Below are positions 31,300-43,454 of a stretch of 64,000 bases of DNA, piece after piece. The notes beneath the pieces were generated by a model. The model saw only the letters and a list, made by a program, of their open reading frames with translations. It searched no databases and had not been told where the DNA came from. Made by a program: the position numbers and the translations under genes. The number at the start of each line of letters is the position of its first letter. Positions within the stretch are counted from its first letter, which is position 1. This DNA comes from Pararhizobium sp. IMCC3301 (GTDB taxonomy: Bacteria > Pseudomonadota > Alphaproteobacteria > Rhizobiales > GCA-2746425): assembly GCF_030758315.1 (NCBI RefSeq), contig NZ_CP132336.1, forward strand, positions 806,001-870,000. Direction: 5' to 3'.

Positions 31300-34200
31300 C
31301 TAAGAGGCTTCCTTTACGCCTTCAAATGCAACGTCAGCTGCCGAGGCTAGCGATGTTTTCTTGCGCTCATCCAGAATGAGATCATCGCGACGACCGGCAA
31401 TAGTCTTCATCCGGCTCATGGCACCACCGGTGCCAGCCGGGATCAGACGACCCACAATCACGTTCTCCATGAGGCCTTCAAGCGTATCCGCCTTGCCGTT
31501 AACAGCCGCCTCAGTCAGGACACGTGTGGTTTCCTGGAAAGACGCTGCCGAGATGAACGACTTGGTCTGCAAGCTTGCCTTTGTGATGCCGAGCAGAACC
31601 GGTGTCGCTTTCGCAGGTGTCTTGCCTTCTGCCACCAGCTTTTCATTTGCCGTTTCAAAGTCGATCCGGTCGACCTGTTCGGCATTCAGATAATCGCCAT
31701 CATTGACCTCGGTGACTTCGACCTTCTGCAGCATCTGACGCACGATCACTTCAATATGCTTGTCGTTGATCACAACACCCTGCAGGCGATAGACATCCTG
31801 GATTTCATTGACGAGATAGGAAGCAAGCTCCTCCACCCCTTTAATGGCCAGAATATCATGCGGTGCCGGCAGGCCGTCCATGATGTAGTCGCCCTTTTCC
31901 ACCACATCGCCATCCTGCAGATGGAACGGCTTGCCTTTTGGAATGAGATATTCCATCGGCTCCATGGTTTCATCAAGCGGCTCGATGACAATCCGGCGTT
32001 TGTTCTTGTAGTCGCGCCCAAAACGGATTGTGCCACCGATTTCAGCAATGATGGCGTGGTCCTTTGGACGACGGGCCTCGAACAATTCAGCCACACGCGG
32101 CAGACCACCGGTAATATCACGGGTCTTGGCGCTTTCCAGCGGAATACGTGCCAGAACATCACCGGCTTTCACGGTTGATCCCGGATCGACCGACAGCACC
32201 GAGTCCACAGACAATTGGTAGCGCGCTTCACGGCCACGATCGAGTTTGTAAACTTCGCCCTTTTTGTCTTTCACCGCCAAGGCGGGTTTCAGATCACCAG
32301 CCTTGGCGTTGCTGCGCCAGTCGGTGACCACACGCTTGGTGATGCCGGTTGCCTCATCAGCATTTTCCGAAACCGACACGCCATCGACCAGATCTTCATA
32401 CTCGACCACACCCTCTACTTCGGTGAGGACCGGACGTGTATAAGGATCCCATTCGGCAATACGCTGGCCGGATTTGATCTTGTCGCCGTCATCCACATGC
32501 ACACGGGCACCATAATTGATGCGGTGAACCGAAACTTCGACGCCAAGCTCATCATTGATGACCACCGACATGTTGCGGCCCATGGCAATCAGCTTGCCAT
32601 CGGAGTCCCGCACCACATTGCGATTGCGCAGGCTTACATTCCCGTCGAAATTACTTTCGATGAAGGAACTGTCCACCACTTGAGCGGCCCCGCCGATGTG
32701 GAAGGTCCGCATGGTCAATTGTGTGCCCGGCTCGCCGATCGACTGAGCCGCGATGACGCCGACAGCTTCGCCCATATTGACAGTTGTGCCACGGGCCAGA
32801 TCGCGCCCATAACAGGCGCCGCAGACGCCAACCTTGTTCTTGCAGGTCAGAACCGAGCGGATTTTGACGGACTGAATGCCGGCCGTTTCAATGGCATCGA
32901 CTTCCTTTTCCTGGATCAGTATGTTCTGCGCAACGACAACTTCACCATCGGCGTTGATCACATCAGCCGCAGTTGTACGGCCAAGGGTACGCATGCCCAG
33001 GGTCGCGACAACCTGTCCGGAATCCACCACAGCCTGAACGGTCAGACCGTCATCGGTTCCGCAATCCTCTTTGGTGATGATGCAATCCTGTGCAACATCG
33101 ACCAGACGGCGGGTCAGATAACCGGAGTTGGCGGTTTTCAGTGCCGTATCCGCGAGACCCTTACGGGCACCGTGGGTGGAACTGAAATATTCCATCACCG
33201 TCAGGCCTTCCTTGAAGTTGGCGATGATCGGAGATTCGATGATCGACCCGTCGGGACGCGCCATAAGGCCACGCATACCGGCCAGCTGTTTCATCTGTGC
33301 GGGCGATCCGCGCGCGCCGGAATGGGACATCATATAAACCGAGTTCATCGGTTTCTGGCGTCCGGTTTCCTCGTCCACCTGAACCGAAGAGATGCGTTTC
33401 ATCATCTCATCGGCAACCTTGTCGGTACATTTCGCCCAGGCATCCACAACCTTGTTGTACTTTTCGCCCTGCGTGATCAGGCCGTCATTGTACTGCTGCT
33501 CATATTCCTTGGTCAGCGTGCGGGTTTCTTCCACCAGACCCTTTTTGGTATCAGGAATAACCATGTCGTCCTTGCCGAACGAAATGCCGGCTTTGAACGC
33601 GTTGCTGAACCCAAGCTGCATGATGCGGTCACAGAAGATCACACTCTCCTTCTGACCACAGTGGCGGTATACCACGTCGATCATGCCGGAGATTTCCTTC
33701 TTGGTCATCAGGCGGTTGCAAGTGTCATAGGGCACATTGTGATGTTTCGGCAGAAGATCGCCGATCAACATGCGGCCCGGTGAGGTTTCATGAATGCCGG
33801 TAACCTTGTTGCCATCTTCATCGGCCGTGACAAAACGGCCCCTGATCTTGGAGTGCAGTGTCACCACGCCATTGTCGAGCGCGTGCTGAACCTCGGCAAT
33901 ATCGCCGAACGCCATGCCTTCACCAGGCTCGTTATCCGACTGCAGTGACAGATAATACAGACCCAGAACAATATCCTGCGAAGGAACAATGATCGGCTGA
34001 CCATTGGCCGGATGCAGAACATTGTTGGTCGACATCATCAGCACGCGGGCTTCGAGCTGAGCTTCCAGCGACAGCGGCACGTGGACGGCCATCTGATCGC
34101 CATCAAAGTCGGCATTGAACGCTGCGCAGACCAGAGGGTGCAGCTGAATGGCCTTGCCTTCAATCAGCACGGGCTCAAATGCCTGAATACCAAGCCGGTG

Positions 34201-35493
34201 CAGCGTCGGTGCCCGGTTCAGCATAATCGGATGTTCACGGATCACTTCATCCAGAATATCCCAGACTTCGGGCCGTTCTTTTTCAACCAGTTTCTTGGCC
34301 TGTTTGACCGTCGAGGAATAGCCTTTTGCGTCAAGCCGCGAATAGATAAACGGCTTGAACAGCTCCAGCGCCATTTTCTTCGGCAATCCGCACTGATGCA
34401 GCTTCAATTCAGGACCCACCACGATCACCGAGCGGCCTGAATAATCGACGCGCTTGCCGAGCAGATTCTGGCGGAATCGGCCCTGCTTGCCCTTCAACAT
34501 GTCTGACAGGGATTTCAGCGGACGTTTGTTGGTGCCGGTGATGACACGGCCACGGCGGCCATTGTCGAACAGCGCGTCAACCGCTTCCTGCAGCATGCGC
34601 TTTTCATTGCGGATGATGATGTCCGGCGCGCGCAATTCCATCAACCGCTTCAAACGGTTGTTGCGGTTGATCACACGGCGGTACAGATCATTCAGATCGG
34701 ACGTTGCAAAGCGGCCGCCATCCAGTGGCACCAGCGGACGCAGATCCGGTGGAATCACAGGAACAACAGTCATGATCATCCATTCCGGCCGGTTGCCGGA
34801 GTCGATGAAGGCCTCGATGACTTTCAGACGTTTCGCCAGTTTCTTCGGCTTCAACTCGGTCGTGGCCTCCGCGATTTCAACGCGGATTTCCTCACTGAGG
34901 CGCTGCAGATCGAGAGACATCAGCATTTCGCGGATCGCCTCGGCGCCGATCATCGCGGTAAACGCATCAGGTCCGTACTGGTCCTGAGCTTCAACGATTT
35001 CGGTCTCTGACAGAAGCTGACGCTCTTTAAGAGCGGTCAGGCCAGGCTCGATGACAACATAATTTTCAAAATAAAGAATCCGTTCCAGATCCTTCAGCGT
35101 CATGTCCATCAGCAGGCCGATGCGCGATGGCAATGATTTCAGGAACCAGATATGAGCGACCGGTGCCGCCAGTTCGATATGGCCCATACGCTCGCGCCGA
35201 ACCCGGGACAAGGTAACTTCGACACCGCATTTCTCGCAGATAATACCTTTGTATTTCATGCGTTTATATTTGCCACAAAGACACTCATAGTCCTTGATCG
35301 GGCCAAAGATACGTGCGCAGAACAGGCCATCGCGTTCCGGTTTGAAGGTCCGGTAGTTGATGGTTTCTGGTTTCTTGATCTCGCCGAATGACCAGGAAAG
35401 GATTTTTTCCGGGCTGGCGATAGAAATCTTGATCTGGTCAAACGTCTGTGCCGGCGCCTGGGTGCCAAAAACGTTCATCACATCCTGATTCAT
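31300..35493 (-). CDS. rpoC: RNA polymerase beta' subunit
   Basis: A 1397-residue beta' subunit. The catalytic magnesium loop [12 protein letters not shown] is intact; the zinc ribbon near the N-terminus has the [20 protein letters not shown] pattern (about 70-90) and the second zinc site is [13 protein letters not shown]-like ([17 protein letters not shown]). The trigger-loop region and the C-terminal sandwich hybrid motifs are present at normal spacing. The start at MNQDVMNVF was chosen over an 11-residue extension because of the AAGGAG just before it. It lies 87 bp after rpoB. Confidence 0.98.
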   Translation of the reverse strand: MNQDVMNVFGTQAPAQTFDQIKISIASPEKILSWSFGEIKKPETINYRTFKPERDGLFCARIFGPIKDYECLCGKYKRMKYKGIICEKCGVEVTLSRVRRERMGHIELAAPVAHIWFLKSLPSRIGLLMDMTLKDLERILYFENYVVIEPGLTALKERQLLSETEIVEAQDQYGPDAFTAMIGAEAIREMLMSLDLQRLSEEIRVEIAEATTELKPKKLAKRLKVIEAFIDSGNRPEWMIMTVVPVIPPDLRPLVPLDGGRFATSDLNDLYRRVINRNNRLKRLMELRAPDIIIRNEKRMLQEAVDALFDNGRRGRVITGTNKRPLKSLSDMLKGKQGRFRQNLLGKRVDYSGRSVIVVGPELKLHQCGLPKKMALELFKPFIYSRLDAKGYSSTVKQAKKLVEKERPEVWDILDEVIREHPIMLNRAPTLHRLGIQAFEPVLIEGKAIQLHPLVCAAFNADFDGDQMAVHVPLSLEAQLEARVLMMSTNNVLHPANGQPIIVPSQDIVLGLYYLSLQSDNEPGEGMAFGDIAEVQHALDNGVVTLHSKIRGRFVTADEDGNKVTGIHETSPGRMLIGDLLPKHHNVPYDTCNRLMTKKEISGMIDVVYRHCGQKESVIFCDRIMQLGFSNAFKAGISFGKDDMVIPDTKKGLVEETRTLTKEYEQQYNDGLITQGEKYNKVVDAWAKCTDKVADEMMKRISSVQVDEETGRQKPMNSVYMMSHSGARGSPAQMKQLAGMRGLMARPDGSIIESPIIANFKEGLTVMEYFSSTHGARKGLADTALKTANSGYLTRRLVDVAQDCIITKEDCGTDDGLTVQAVVDSGQVVATLGMRTLGRTTAADVINADGEVVVAQNILIQEKEVDAIETAGIQSVKIRSVLTCKNKVGVCGACYGRDLARGTTVNMGEAVGVIAAQSIGEPGTQLTMRTFHIGGAAQVVDSSFIESNFDGNVSLRNRNVVRDSDGKLIAMGRNMSVVINDELGVEVSVHRINYGARVHVDDGDKIKSGQRIAEWDPYTRPVLTEVEGVVEYEDLVDGVSVSENADEATGITKRVVTDWRSNAKAGDLKPALAVKDKKGEVYKLDRGREARYQLSVDSVLSVDPGSTVKAGDVLARIPLESAKTRDITGGLPRVAELFEARRPKDHAIIAEIGGTIRFGRDYKNKRRIVIEPLDETMEPMEYLIPKGKPFHLQDGDVVEKGDYIMDGLPAPHDILAIKGVEELASYLVNEIQDVYRLQGVVINDKHIEVIVRQMLQKVEVTEVNDGDYLNAEQVDRIDFETANEKLVAEGKTPAKATPVLLGITKASLQTKSFISAASFQETTRVLTEAAVNGKADTLEGLMENVIVGRLIPAGTGGAMSRMKTIAGRRDDLILDERKKTSLASAADVAFEGVKEAS

Positions 35494-35580
35494 GGATTTC
35501 TCCTTTAGAGCGGCCAGTCGGTGCAATTCCGATCGGCCTAAAAAACGGTATGTCCAGCAGTCTCAGTTCGCGCGGTGGGT

Positions 35581-38500
35581 TTATTCCGCCGCGTCGATCT
35601 GTGGTTGTTCGTCATTCTCGGCCTTGAGGTCTTCCAGGGTGTTTTCCAACTCCACATTCAGACCAAGTGACCGCATTTCCTTGACCAGCACATTGAAGCT
35701 TTCCGGAATGCCGGCTTCGAACGTATCGTCGCCGCGGACGATCGCTTCATAGACTTTGGTGCGTCCGGCCACGTCATCGGATTTGACGGTCAGCATTTCC
35801 TGCAATGTGTAGGCAGCGCCATAAGCCTCAAGAGCCCACACTTCCATTTCACCGAACCGCTGGCCGCCGAACTGCGCCTTACCACCCAGCGGCTGCTGAG
35901 TGACGAGGGAGTATGGTCCTATCGAACGGGCGTGGATCTTGTCATCGACAAGGTGATGCAGTTTCAGCATATAGATGTAGCCCACCGTGACCTGACGGTC
36001 GAACTGGGTTCCTGTCCGTCCATCATACAGCGTGCTTTGTCCAGAGCCGTCCAGCTTGGCCTTCTCAAGCATGGTAACCACATCAGGTTCCCGCGCACCG
36101 TCAAACACCGGTGTTGCCATCGGCACACCGCGTTTCAGGTTGTTGGCAAGCCTGACCACGGAATCATCATCCAGATCGACAATATTGTCATTCTGTGCAT
36201 TCTGCCCGTAAATATCTTCCAGAATTGCCCGCAACGGTTTGATATCTCTGGATTTTTCGAAATCGCGAACCTGTTTGCCGATCTGCAATCCAAGCCCTGC
36301 ACAGGCCCAGCCGAGATGGGTTTCCAGGATCTGGCCGACATTCATCCGGCTTGGCACGCCAAGCGGATTGAGAACGATGTCCACCTGGGTGCCATCTTCC
36401 AGATAGGGCATGTCTTCAATCGGAACAATACGCGAAACCACACCCTTATTGCCGTGACGTCCGGCCATTTTGTCACCCGGTTGAAGCTTGCGCTTCACGG
36501 CGACAAACACTTTTACCATCTTCATCACGCCGGGCGGCAGCTCATCACCACGTTGCAGCTTGTCGATTTTGTCGAGGAAGCGCGTTTCAAGCTCCTTGCG
36601 GCTGTCATCATACTGCTCTTTCAGAGCTTCCAGCTCGCCCATCAACTTGTCGTCTTCGACCGCCAGCAGCCACCACTGTGACCTCGGATACTCTTCCAGA
36701 ACCTCGTCGGTCACCTCGGTGCCCTTCTTGAAGTTCTTGGGACCGGCCACAGCCTTCTTGCCACGGATCATATCCGACAGTCGGCTATACACGTTGCGGT
36801 CAAGAATGGCCTGTTCGTCGTCGCGGTCCTTCGCCAGAGTTTCGATCTGCTCGCGCTCGATCGCCATGGCCCGCTCATCTTTTTCGATGCCGTGACGGTT
36901 GAACACCCGTACTTCGACAACCGTTCCGGTAACACCTGGCGGCAGGCGCAGGGACGTGTCGCGCACGTCCGAGGCTTTCTCGCCGAAAATGGCCCGCAGA
37001 AGCTTTTCTTCCGGAGTCATCGGGCTTTCACCCTTCGGCGTGATCTTGCCGACCAGAATGTCGCCAGGATCAACCTCGGCACCGATATAGACAATGCCGG
37101 CCTCATCGAGGTTTTTCAGAGCCTCTTCAGAGACATTCGGAATATCGCGGGTGATTTCCTCAGGCCCAAGCTTGGTGTCACGCGCCATCACCTCAAATTC
37201 TTCAAGGTGAATGGACGTGAACACGTCATCGCGCACGATGCGCTCGGAAATCAGGATCGAATCCTCGAAATTGTAGCCATTCCAGGGCATGAATGCGACC
37301 AGCACGTTCTTGCCAAGCGCCAGATCACCCAATTCGGTCGATGGGCCATCAGCGATGATGTCACCCTTCTTGACCTGCTCGCCAACCTCGACCAGCGGCC
37401 GCTGGTTGATGCAGGTATCCTGATTGGAGCGTTGGAATTTCATCAGGCGGTAAATATCAACGCCGGATTTTGACGGGTCCAACTCTTCGGTTGCACGGAT
37501 CACGATACGGGTCGCATCGACCTGATCCACCACACCGGTGCGGCGGGTGGTAATGGCAGCACCGGAATCACGCGCGACAACGGATTCCATACCGGTTCCG
37601 ACAAAAGGAGCCTCTGCCTTCAGCAGCGGCACTGCCTGACGCATCATATTGGAGCCCATCAGAGCCCGGTTCGCATCATCGTTTTCCAAAAACGGAATCA
37701 GAGCCGCGGCAACCGAGACCAGCTGCTTTGGCGACACATCCATCAGTGTCACGGCGTCTGCCGGCATTGACAGCACATCGCCTGATTTGCGGCAGGTCAC
37801 CATTTCATTCAGGAAGCTGTTATCATCGCCCAGAAGCGCATTGGCCTGGGCCACCACGTGCTTGGCCTCTTCCATGGCTGACAGATAGACCACATTATCG
37901 GTCACCTTGCCGTCTTCCACGGTGCGGTAAGGGCTTTCGATAAAGCCATATTTATTGACGCGTGCGAAGGTCGCCAGCGAGTTGATCAGGCCGATATTCG
38001 GACCTTCCGGCGTTTCAATCGGGCAGATGCGGCCATAATGGGTCGGATGCACATCGCGCACCTCAAAACCGGCGCGCTCACGGGTCAGACCACCTGGTCC
38101 AAGTGCCGAAAGACGGCGCTTGTGGGTGATTTCCGAAAGCGGATTGGTCTGATCCATGAACTGCGACAATTGCGATGAGCCGAAGAATTCACGCACTGCG
38201 GCGGCAGCCGGCTTGGCGTTGATCAGATCCTGCGGCATCACCGTGTCGATTTCCACCGATGACATGCGTTCCTTGATGGCCCGCTCCATACGCAGAAGGC
38301 CAACCCGGTACTGGTTTTCCATCAACTCGCCGACCGAGCGCAGACGGCGGTTGCCGAGATTGTCAATATCGTCAATCTCGCCCCTGCCGTCGCGCAGACC
38401 TACAAGGGTCTTGACGACTTCCAGAATGTCATCCTTGCGCAGCACGCGAACTGTATCTTCGACATCCAGATCCAGACGCATATTCATCTTCACCCGGCCA

Positions 38501-39723
38501 ACAGCCGACAGATCATAGCGCTCGGAATCAAAGAACAGCGAGGTGAACATCGCTTCCGCGCTTTCCATGGTGGGCGGCTCGCCCGGACGCATGACGCGGT
38601 AAATGTCGAACAGAGCGGTTTCGCGGCTTTCATTCTTGTCAGCCGCCAGCGTGTTGCGGATGTAAGGACCGGCATTGGCATAATCGATGTCCAGAACCGG
38701 CACATCATTATAACCCATTTCCTCAAGCAGCACGAGATTGTCCTCGGTGATCTCATCACCGGCTTCCATGAAAATCTCACCGGTTTCCGTGGAGACGATT
38801 TCCTCTGCGATGAATTCACCGATCAGATCTTCATTGCTGACTTTGAGCGCCTTGACACCTTTTTCTTCCAGATCGCGTGCAGAGCGGGCTGTCAGTTTCT
38901 TGCCTGCTTCAACAATCACTTCACCGCTATCCGCGTCGATCAGATCAACAACAGCTTTGGTTCCGCGCATCTTGGACGCTTCGAAAGGCTTGCGCCAGCC
39001 ATCCTTGATGCGGCTGAAGGTGATGATATTGAAGAAGGTGTCGAGGATTTCCTCACTGTCCAGGCCAAGCGCGAACAGCAGTGTCGTCACTGGAATTTTG
39101 CGGCGGCGATCGATGCGCGCGTGAACGATATCCTTCGCGTCGAACTCGATGTCGAGCCAGGAACCGCGATAGGGAATAATGCGTGAGGCGAAAAGCAGCT
39201 TGCCGGACGAATGGGTTTTGCCCTTGTCATGGTCGAAAAACACGCCGGGAGAGCGGTGCATCTGCGAGACAATCACCCGTTCCGTGCCATTGACCACAAA
39301 GGTGCCATTGCCGGTCATCAGCGGCATGTCGCCCATATAGACGTCCTGCTCCTTGATATCCTTGACCGATTTGGCACCGGTGTCCTCATCAATATCAAAC
39401 ACGATCAGACGCAGGCGTACTTTCAGCGGCGCAGCAAAGGTGATGCCACGCTGACGGCACTCCTCGACATCATATTTCGGGGCTTCAAATTCATACTCAA
39501 CAAATTCCAGAAGCGAAGAGCCGGCGAAGTCGGAAATCGGGAATACTGATTTGAAAACTGCCTGAAGCCCTTCCTCAGGCCGCTCGCCTGGCAACTTGTC
39601 AGCCTGAAGAAACTGATCATAAGAAGCCTTCTGGACCTCGATCAGGTTCGGCATGCTTGCCACTTCTCGAATGGAACCAAAAAATTTACGAACTTGTTTG
39701 CGACCGGTATATGTCTCAGCCAT
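35581..39723 (-). CDS. rpoB: RNA polymerase beta subunit
   Basis: A 1380-residue beta subunit. The rifampicin region reads [16 protein letters not shown] then [15 protein letters not shown]: the positions that usually mutate to resistance (D516, H526, S531 in E. coli numbering) are wild type, with a natural Thr in place of one Asn. Other conserved blocks are [13 protein letters not shown] and [13 protein letters not shown]. It is separated from rplL by 227 bp that hold two strong hairpins. Confidence 0.98.
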   Translation of the reverse strand: MAETYTGRKQVRKFFGSIREVASMPNLIEVQKASYDQFLQADKLPGERPEEGLQAVFKSVFPISDFAGSSLLEFVEYEFEAPKYDVEECRQRGITFAAPLKVRLRLIVFDIDEDTGAKSVKDIKEQDVYMGDMPLMTGNGTFVVNGTERVIVSQMHRSPGVFFDHDKGKTHSSGKLLFASRIIPYRGSWLDIEFDAKDIVHARIDRRRKIPVTTLLFALGLDSEEILDTFFNIITFSRIKDGWRKPFEASKMRGTKAVVDLIDADSGEVIVEAGKKLTARSARDLEEKGVKALKVSNEDLIGEFIAEEIVSTETGEIFMEAGDEITEDNLVLLEEMGYNDVPVLDIDYANAGPYIRNTLAADKNESRETALFDIYRVMRPGEPPTMESAEAMFTSLFFDSERYDLSAVGRVKMNMRLDLDVEDTVRVLRKDDILEVVKTLVGLRDGRGEIDDIDNLGNRRLRSVGELMENQYRVGLLRMERAIKERMSSVEIDTVMPQDLINAKPAAAAVREFFGSSQLSQFMDQTNPLSEITHKRRLSALGPGGLTRERAGFEVRDVHPTHYGRICPIETPEGPNIGLINSLATFARVNKYGFIESPYRTVEDGKVTDNVVYLSAMEEAKHVVAQANALLGDDNSFLNEMVTCRKSGDVLSMPADAVTLMDVSPKQLVSVAAALIPFLENDDANRALMGSNMMRQAVPLLKAEAPFVGTGMESVVARDSGAAITTRRTGVVDQVDATRIVIRATEELDPSKSGVDIYRLMKFQRSNQDTCINQRPLVEVGEQVKKGDIIADGPSTELGDLALGKNVLVAFMPWNGYNFEDSILISERIVRDDVFTSIHLEEFEVMARDTKLGPEEITRDIPNVSEEALKNLDEAGIVYIGAEVDPGDILVGKITPKGESPMTPEEKLLRAIFGEKASDVRDTSLRLPPGVTGTVVEVRVFNRHGIEKDERAMAIEREQIETLAKDRDDEQAILDRNVYSRLSDMIRGKKAVAGPKNFKKGTEVTDEVLEEYPRSQWWLLAVEDDKLMGELEALKEQYDDSRKELETRFLDKIDKLQRGDELPPGVMKMVKVFVAVKRKLQPGDKMAGRHGNKGVVSRIVPIEDMPYLEDGTQVDIVLNPLGVPSRMNVGQILETHLGWACAGLGLQIGKQVRDFEKSRDIKPLRAILEDIYGQNAQNDNIVDLDDDSVVRLANNLKRGVPMATPVFDGAREPDVVTMLEKAKLDGSGQSTLYDGRTGTQFDRQVTVGYIYMLKLHHLVDDKIHARSIGPYSLVTQQPLGGKAQFGGQRFGEMEVWALEAYGAAYTLQEMLTVKSDDVAGRTKVYEAIVRGDDTFEAGIPESFNVLVKEMRSLGLNVELENTLEDLKAENDEQPQIDAAE

Positions 39724-39870
39724 TTGGCACCTCATGTCGTCCTAAAAACATATGTCATTTCAGACATTTGTTCAAAAATCCCGCTCGATTACGCTGCAGC
39801 GCGGGCCTTCAAAACAAGTGTCTCTCCTGCACACTATTCCGCCCTGCGAAACCGTGCGCCAGAGACGCGT

Positions 39871-39933
39871 AAAAGCGCTTTAAAAAAAAGCGCTTTCAAC
39901 AGGTCAAATCCGGGCCGCCAGGCGGCCCGGATT
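39871..39933 (-). terminator. Tandem hairpins between rplL and rpoB (attenuator)
   Basis: Reading on the minus strand, the rplL stop is followed by a perfect 12-bp stem (39907-39918 with 39922-39933, AATCCGGGCCGC and its complement, 3-base loop) and then by a second hairpin made of two AAAGCGCTTT blocks around eight T residues (39871-39896). Such a pair between rplL and rpoB fits the partial termination or RNase processing known at this junction in other bacteria; the exact effect here is inferred. Confidence 0.6.
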
Positions 39934-39950
39934 CAAGGATGTCTTCGAAC

Positions 39951-40328
39951 TTATTTGAGTTCGACAGTCGCGCCAGCTGCTTCGAGCTTGGCTTTGATAT
40001 CTTCTGCTTCACCTTTTGAGGCAGCTTCCTTGACGGCCTTGGGAGCAGATTCAACCAGATCTTTTGCTTCTTTGAGGCCCAGGCCGGTAATGGCACGGAC
40101 TTCTTTGATCACGTTGATTTTCTTTTCGCCGGCAGCCATCAGCATAACGTCGAATTCGTCTTTTTCTTCTTCAGCAGCAGCTTCGCCGCCGCCACCTGGA
40201 GCTGCAGCAACAGCAACAGCAGCAGAGGCCGAAACGCCCCATTTTTCTTCCAGCATCTTGGACAGCTCGGCGGCTTCCAGAACACTGAGATTCGACAGGT
40301 CATCTACGATTTTTTCAAGATCAGCCAT
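39951..40328 (-). CDS. rplL: 50S ribosomal protein L7/L12
   Basis: A 125-residue stalk protein that recruits translation factors. The N-terminal dimerisation part ([22 protein letters not shown]), an alanine/glycine-rich hinge (about 35-55) and the C-terminal domain ([26 protein letters not shown]) are all clear. A longer frame would add 41 unrelated residues. It follows rplJ by 58 bp. Confidence 0.98.
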   Translation of the reverse strand: MADLEKIVDDLSNLSVLEAAELSKMLEEKWGVSASAAVAVAAAPGGGGEAAAEEEKDEFDVMLMAAGEKKINVIKEVRAITGLGLKEAKDLVESAPKAVKEAASKGEAEDIKAKLEAAGATVELK

Positions 40329-40386
40329 TTTCATTTCTTTCAAGTTTGCTTTGGTTTGAACCAATAGAGTTGAGTTGCATTCGGCC

Positions 40387-40905
40387 TTACGCCGCTTCGT
40401 CCTTTTTGGCATATGCCCCAAACACACGCGCCAGCTGGCCGGCGGGTGCATTGATGAGCTGAGCGATACGGGTTGCAGGTGTATTGATCATACCCACAAG
40501 TTTCGCGCGCAATTCATCAAGCGACGGCATGGAAGCAAGTTCTTTCACACCGGAAGCATCAAGGGCTGTGGCTCCCATCGTGCCGCCGAGAATGACAAGC
40601 TTGTCATTCGTCTTGGCAAAATCGGAGGCCACTTTTGGCGCTGCTACCGGATCTTCCGCATAAGCGATCAGGGTAGGCCCCTGAAACAGATCCGACATTG
40701 ATTCAGCGTCGGTACCTTTAAGAGCGAGCTTGGCAAGGCGGTTTTTTGCAACTTTGACGGACGCACCCTGGTCGCGCATCTGATTGCGTAAAGCAGTCAT
40801 CTGGGCCACGGTGAGACCGGCATAATGAGCAACAACCACACTGCCTGATGCATTGAATACATCACCCAGTATGGATACCATTTCGGTTTTTTCCGCTCTA
40901 TCCAC
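40387..40905 (-). CDS. rplJ: 50S ribosomal protein L10
   Basis: A 172-residue L10, the base of the L7/L12 stalk. [21 protein letters not shown] and the [15 protein letters not shown] stretch are family-typical. It starts at GTG, with GGAGAAGAG upstream. In other bacteria the L10-L7/L12 complex represses its own mRNA through a leader; that leader is recognisable here. Confidence 0.96.
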   Translation of the reverse strand: MDRAEKTEMVSILGDVFNASGSVVVAHYAGLTVAQMTALRNQMRDQGASVKVAKNRLAKLALKGTDAESMSDLFQGPTLIAYAEDPVAAPKVASDFAKTNDKLVILGGTMGATALDASGVKELASMPSLDELRAKLVGMINTPATRIAQLINAPAGQLARVFGAYAKKDEAA

Positions 40906-41213
40906 TGCGTCTCTTCTCCATTTGACCTCTCGGGCGAAAATCGCCTAAGGGGCCGGTTTACGAATGCCGCGTCAGCCTCTTGAAAGATGCTGCTGCGGCG
41001 CGATACCCTGCCCCCTTGCAATGTGCCTACGCGCGCACTGCCAGGTCCGTTGGTTCAAACCAGCAAGGTTCCCTGCGGAACCGCAAGCTGGTTATTCCCT
41101 ATCTGTGCGGGCGATTTTTAAACCATCTCGTTGTTTAGAACGATCCGGTGCCAGCAGTCTCGGACAGGTTTGCCATCTTTTCAGATGACCACCCCGCCAG
41201 CGAACCGGCGGGG
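40906..41213 (-). promoter_or_regulatory. rplJ leader with L10-leader motif
   Basis: A 321-bp gap between rplA and rplJ. On the minus strand, bases 41142-41170 read CCTGTCCGAGACTGCTGGCACC, close to the L10-binding leader known from many bacteria (family knowledge), some 250 bases before rplJ. A GC-rich hairpin (41192-41198 with 41207-41213, loop 8) lies directly after the rplA stop but has no U-run, so it is part of the leader or a 3' end structure rather than a terminator. Confidence 0.65.
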
Positions 41214-41226
41214 AATTCTCTTTTTG

Positions 41227-41925
41227 TTAAGCGTTTGAAACGCTTGTCGGATCAACGTGAATGCCAGGACCCATTGTCGAGGTGATGGCAAAACGCTTCA
41301 CAAAAGTACCCTTGGCACCGGTTGGACGCGATTTGGACACCGCGTCTGCAAAGGCCTGGATATTCTCGACAATCGCATCCTTTGTGAATGATGCTTTGCC
41401 GACGCCGGCATGCAGAACGCCGGCCTTTTCAACGCGAAACTCTACGGCACCGCCTTTGGCGGCAGCTACGGCAGCGGCAATATCCATGGTGACGGTGCCA
41501 ACCTTCGGGTTCGGCATCATGCCACGGGGGCCGAGCACCTTACCCAGGCGACCGACCAGCGGCATCATATCCGGAGTTGCGATACATCGGTCGAAATCGA
41601 TGTTGCCCTTCTGAACTTCTTCCATCAGATCTTCAGCACCGACAACATCGGCGCCGGCCTTTCGGGCTTCATCGGCTTTGGCATCTTTTGCAAATACGGC
41701 GACACGAACATTGCGGCCCGAACCGTTGGGCAGATTGCACACGCCGCGCACCATCTGGTCAGCGTGACGCGGGTCCACGCCCAGATTCATTGCAACTTCG
41801 ATAGTCTCGTCAAATTTTGCATTGGCGTGTTGTTTCAGCAGATTGACCGCTTCGGACAAATCATACAGCTTGTGCCGATCGATGGCTTCACCGTTGTTGC
41901 GAACTCTTTTACCTGATTTTGACAT
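41227..41925 (-). CDS. rplA: 50S ribosomal protein L1
   Basis: A 232-residue L1 of the stalk near the E site; in E. coli it represses the L11 operon. [44 protein letters not shown] and the C-terminal [11 protein letters not shown] are diagnostic. It lies 5 bp downstream of rplK. Confidence 0.98.
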   Translation of the reverse strand: MSKSGKRVRNNGEAIDRHKLYDLSEAVNLLKQHANAKFDETIEVAMNLGVDPRHADQMVRGVCNLPNGSGRNVRVAVFAKDAKADEARKAGADVVGAEDLMEEVQKGNIDFDRCIATPDMMPLVGRLGKVLGPRGMMPNPKVGTVTMDIAAAVAAAKGGAVEFRVEKAGVLHAGVGKASFTKDAIVENIQAFADAVSKSRPTGAKGTFVKRFAITSTMGPGIHVDPTSVSNA

Positions 41926-41930
41926 TGTCT

Positions 41931-42359
41931 TTACCCCGCAACCTTAAGACCCATCGAACGCGCAGACCCGGCAACCATCCGCATGGCAGCTTCCAGATCA
42001 TTTGCATTCAGGTCCTGCATCTTGGCTTCAGCAATCTCCCGCACCGCAGCGCTGGAAACAGATCCGGCAGAGGTTTTCCCGGGTGTCTCGGAACCTTTTT
42101 TCAGTTTTGCAGCCTTTTTCAAAAGAAATGAAACCGGCGGGGTTTTCATCACAAATGTAAAAGATTTATCCTGGTAAATGGTCAGGATTACCGGAATCGG
42201 CTGGCCTTTTTCCATTTCCTGCGTCTTGGCATTGAATGCCTTGCAGAATTCCATGATATTAACGCCGCGCTGACCAAGGGCCGGCCCGATAGGCGGGGAC
42301 GGATTGGCTGCGCCGGCTGGTACCTGAAGCTTCAGATACCCGGCAATTTTCTTCGCCAT
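41931..42359 (-). CDS. rplK: 50S ribosomal protein L11
   Basis: A 142-residue L11 of the GTPase-associated centre, needed for RelA activation and bound by thiostrepton. [37 protein letters not shown] is the family N-terminus with the conserved prolines; the RNA-binding C-terminal domain includes ARSMGL. Confidence 0.98.
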   Translation of the reverse strand: MAKKIAGYLKLQVPAGAANPSPPIGPALGQRGVNIMEFCKAFNAKTQEMEKGQPIPVILTIYQDKSFTFVMKTPPVSFLLKKAAKLKKGSETPGKTSAGSVSSAAVREIAEAKMQDLNANDLEAAMRMVAGSARSMGLKVAG

Positions 42360-42467
42360 AGTTCACTCCGTGTCATGCCGGCACCGCCGGCGTTGGGTGT
42401 CCGTGGTCCGGAAAGTTCGGGTGTGGCGCACCCGACCTGCCTTCCACGATTCAAACATCAGATCAAC

Positions 42468-42998
42468 TTAAAGTTTTTCGACCTGATTATACTCCAGTTC
42501 AACCGGCGTCGGCCGGCCGAAAATGGAAACTGCTACCTTGAGCCTTGCACGCTCTTCATCGACCTCTTCGATATGGCCATTGAACGAGGCCAGCGGCCCA
42601 TCCGATACGCGTACCTGCTCACCGATTTCAAAACTGATCGAGGGTTTCGGACGCTCAACACCTTCCTGAACCTGTTGCAGAATGCGCATCGCCTCTGCTT
42701 CGGGAATAGGCATCGGTTTGTTTTCAGAGCCCAGAAATCCGGTCACTTTCGGTGTATTCTTGATGAGATGAAATGCTTCATCCGTCAGATCCACCTTCGC
42801 CAGAATATATCCGGGAAAGAATTTACGCTCTGTATCGACCTTGCGGCCACGGCGCACTTCAACCACTTTTTCGGTTGGTACCACGACCTGTTCGAACTGA
42901 TCTTCAAGGCCGGCAGATGCAACGCGTTCCATAATGGAAGCGGCAACCTTGTTCTCAAAGTTCGAATATGCCTGAACGATATACCAGCGTTTCGCCAT
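42468..42998 (-). CDS. nusG: Transcription termination/antitermination protein NusG
   Basis: A 176-residue NusG. The NGN domain starts KRWYIVQAYSNFENKV and includes RKFFPGYILAKVDL; the C-terminal KOW domain has EIGEQVRVSDGPLASFNG. It binds RNA polymerase and, through KOW, Rho or S10. The start at MAKRWY was chosen; the longer frame runs into secE. It lies 14 bp downstream of secE. Confidence 0.97.
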   Translation of the reverse strand: MAKRWYIVQAYSNFENKVAASIMERVASAGLEDQFEQVVVPTEKVVEVRRGRKVDTERKFFPGYILAKVDLTDEAFHLIKNTPKVTGFLGSENKPMPIPEAEAMRILQQVQEGVERPKPSISFEIGEQVRVSDGPLASFNGHIEEVDEERARLKVAVSIFGRPTPVELEYNQVEKL

Positions 42999-43012
42999 GT
43001 ATTGTACCTTCC

Positions 43013-43210
43013 CTAGCGGCCCAAAGTCAGAAGCTGTCCAACGCCCCAACCCAGAAGTTGATCTGCCAAAAAGAAGAAAATCGCGGCCAAAAACACCATG
43101 ATCAGAACCATCACAGTCGTAACGAGGGTTTCACGGCGTGAAGGCCATGTAACTTTGGACACTTCAGCGCGGACCTGCTGAATAAATGTGAAAGGATTTG
43201 TTTTTGCCAT
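43013..43210 (-). CDS. secE: Preprotein translocase subunit SecE
   Basis: A 65-residue SecE of the short, single-spanning type. The amphipathic segment FIQQVRAEVSKVTWPSRRET carries the conserved WP, followed by one membrane helix (about 30-55). It partners with SecY, encoded in this window 27 kb away. tRNA-Trp lies upstream. Confidence 0.96.
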   Translation of the reverse strand: MAKTNPFTFIQQVRAEVSKVTWPSRRETLVTTVMVLIMVFLAAIFFFLADQLLGWGVGQLLTLGR

Positions 43211-43369
43211 AAAGCGCGCTCAAATGGGCCGAGCGCACTAGCATCAGGCTGGCGCGCTTCGGTCATGACTAAGGTCAACGTTGATAGCCGCCATATAAGA
43301 CAGCAGCCAGAAAGATACAAGCGAATAATGCCGGGAACCGGGCCGGCAAGGTCCGCTTGTATCCAATTT

Positions 43370-43445
43370 TGGCAGGGGCAGCAGGATTCGAACCCGCGAC
43401 CTACGGTTTTGGAGACCGTCGCTCTACCAACTGAGCTATACCCCT
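43370..43445 (-). tRNA. tRNA-Trp (CCA)
   Basis: A 76-nt cloverleaf on the minus strand with anticodon CCA in the loop CTCCAAA, acceptor stem AGGGGTA with TGCCCCT, a GGTTCGAATC T-loop and an encoded CCA end. It sits between the second tuf and secE, the same place as in many alphaproteobacteria. Confidence 0.97.
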
Positions 43446-43454
43446 AAGCTTCGA

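Noticed and set aside
32215-33783. Long open frame (522 codons) on the strand opposite rpoC
   Set aside because: It is antisense to the most conserved part of rpoC, matches no family and follows from codon bias of the real gene.
41192-41213. GC hairpin after rplA as a terminator
   Set aside because: No U-run follows on the minus strand, and rplJ-rplL downstream must be transcribed; T residues lie only on the wrong side.
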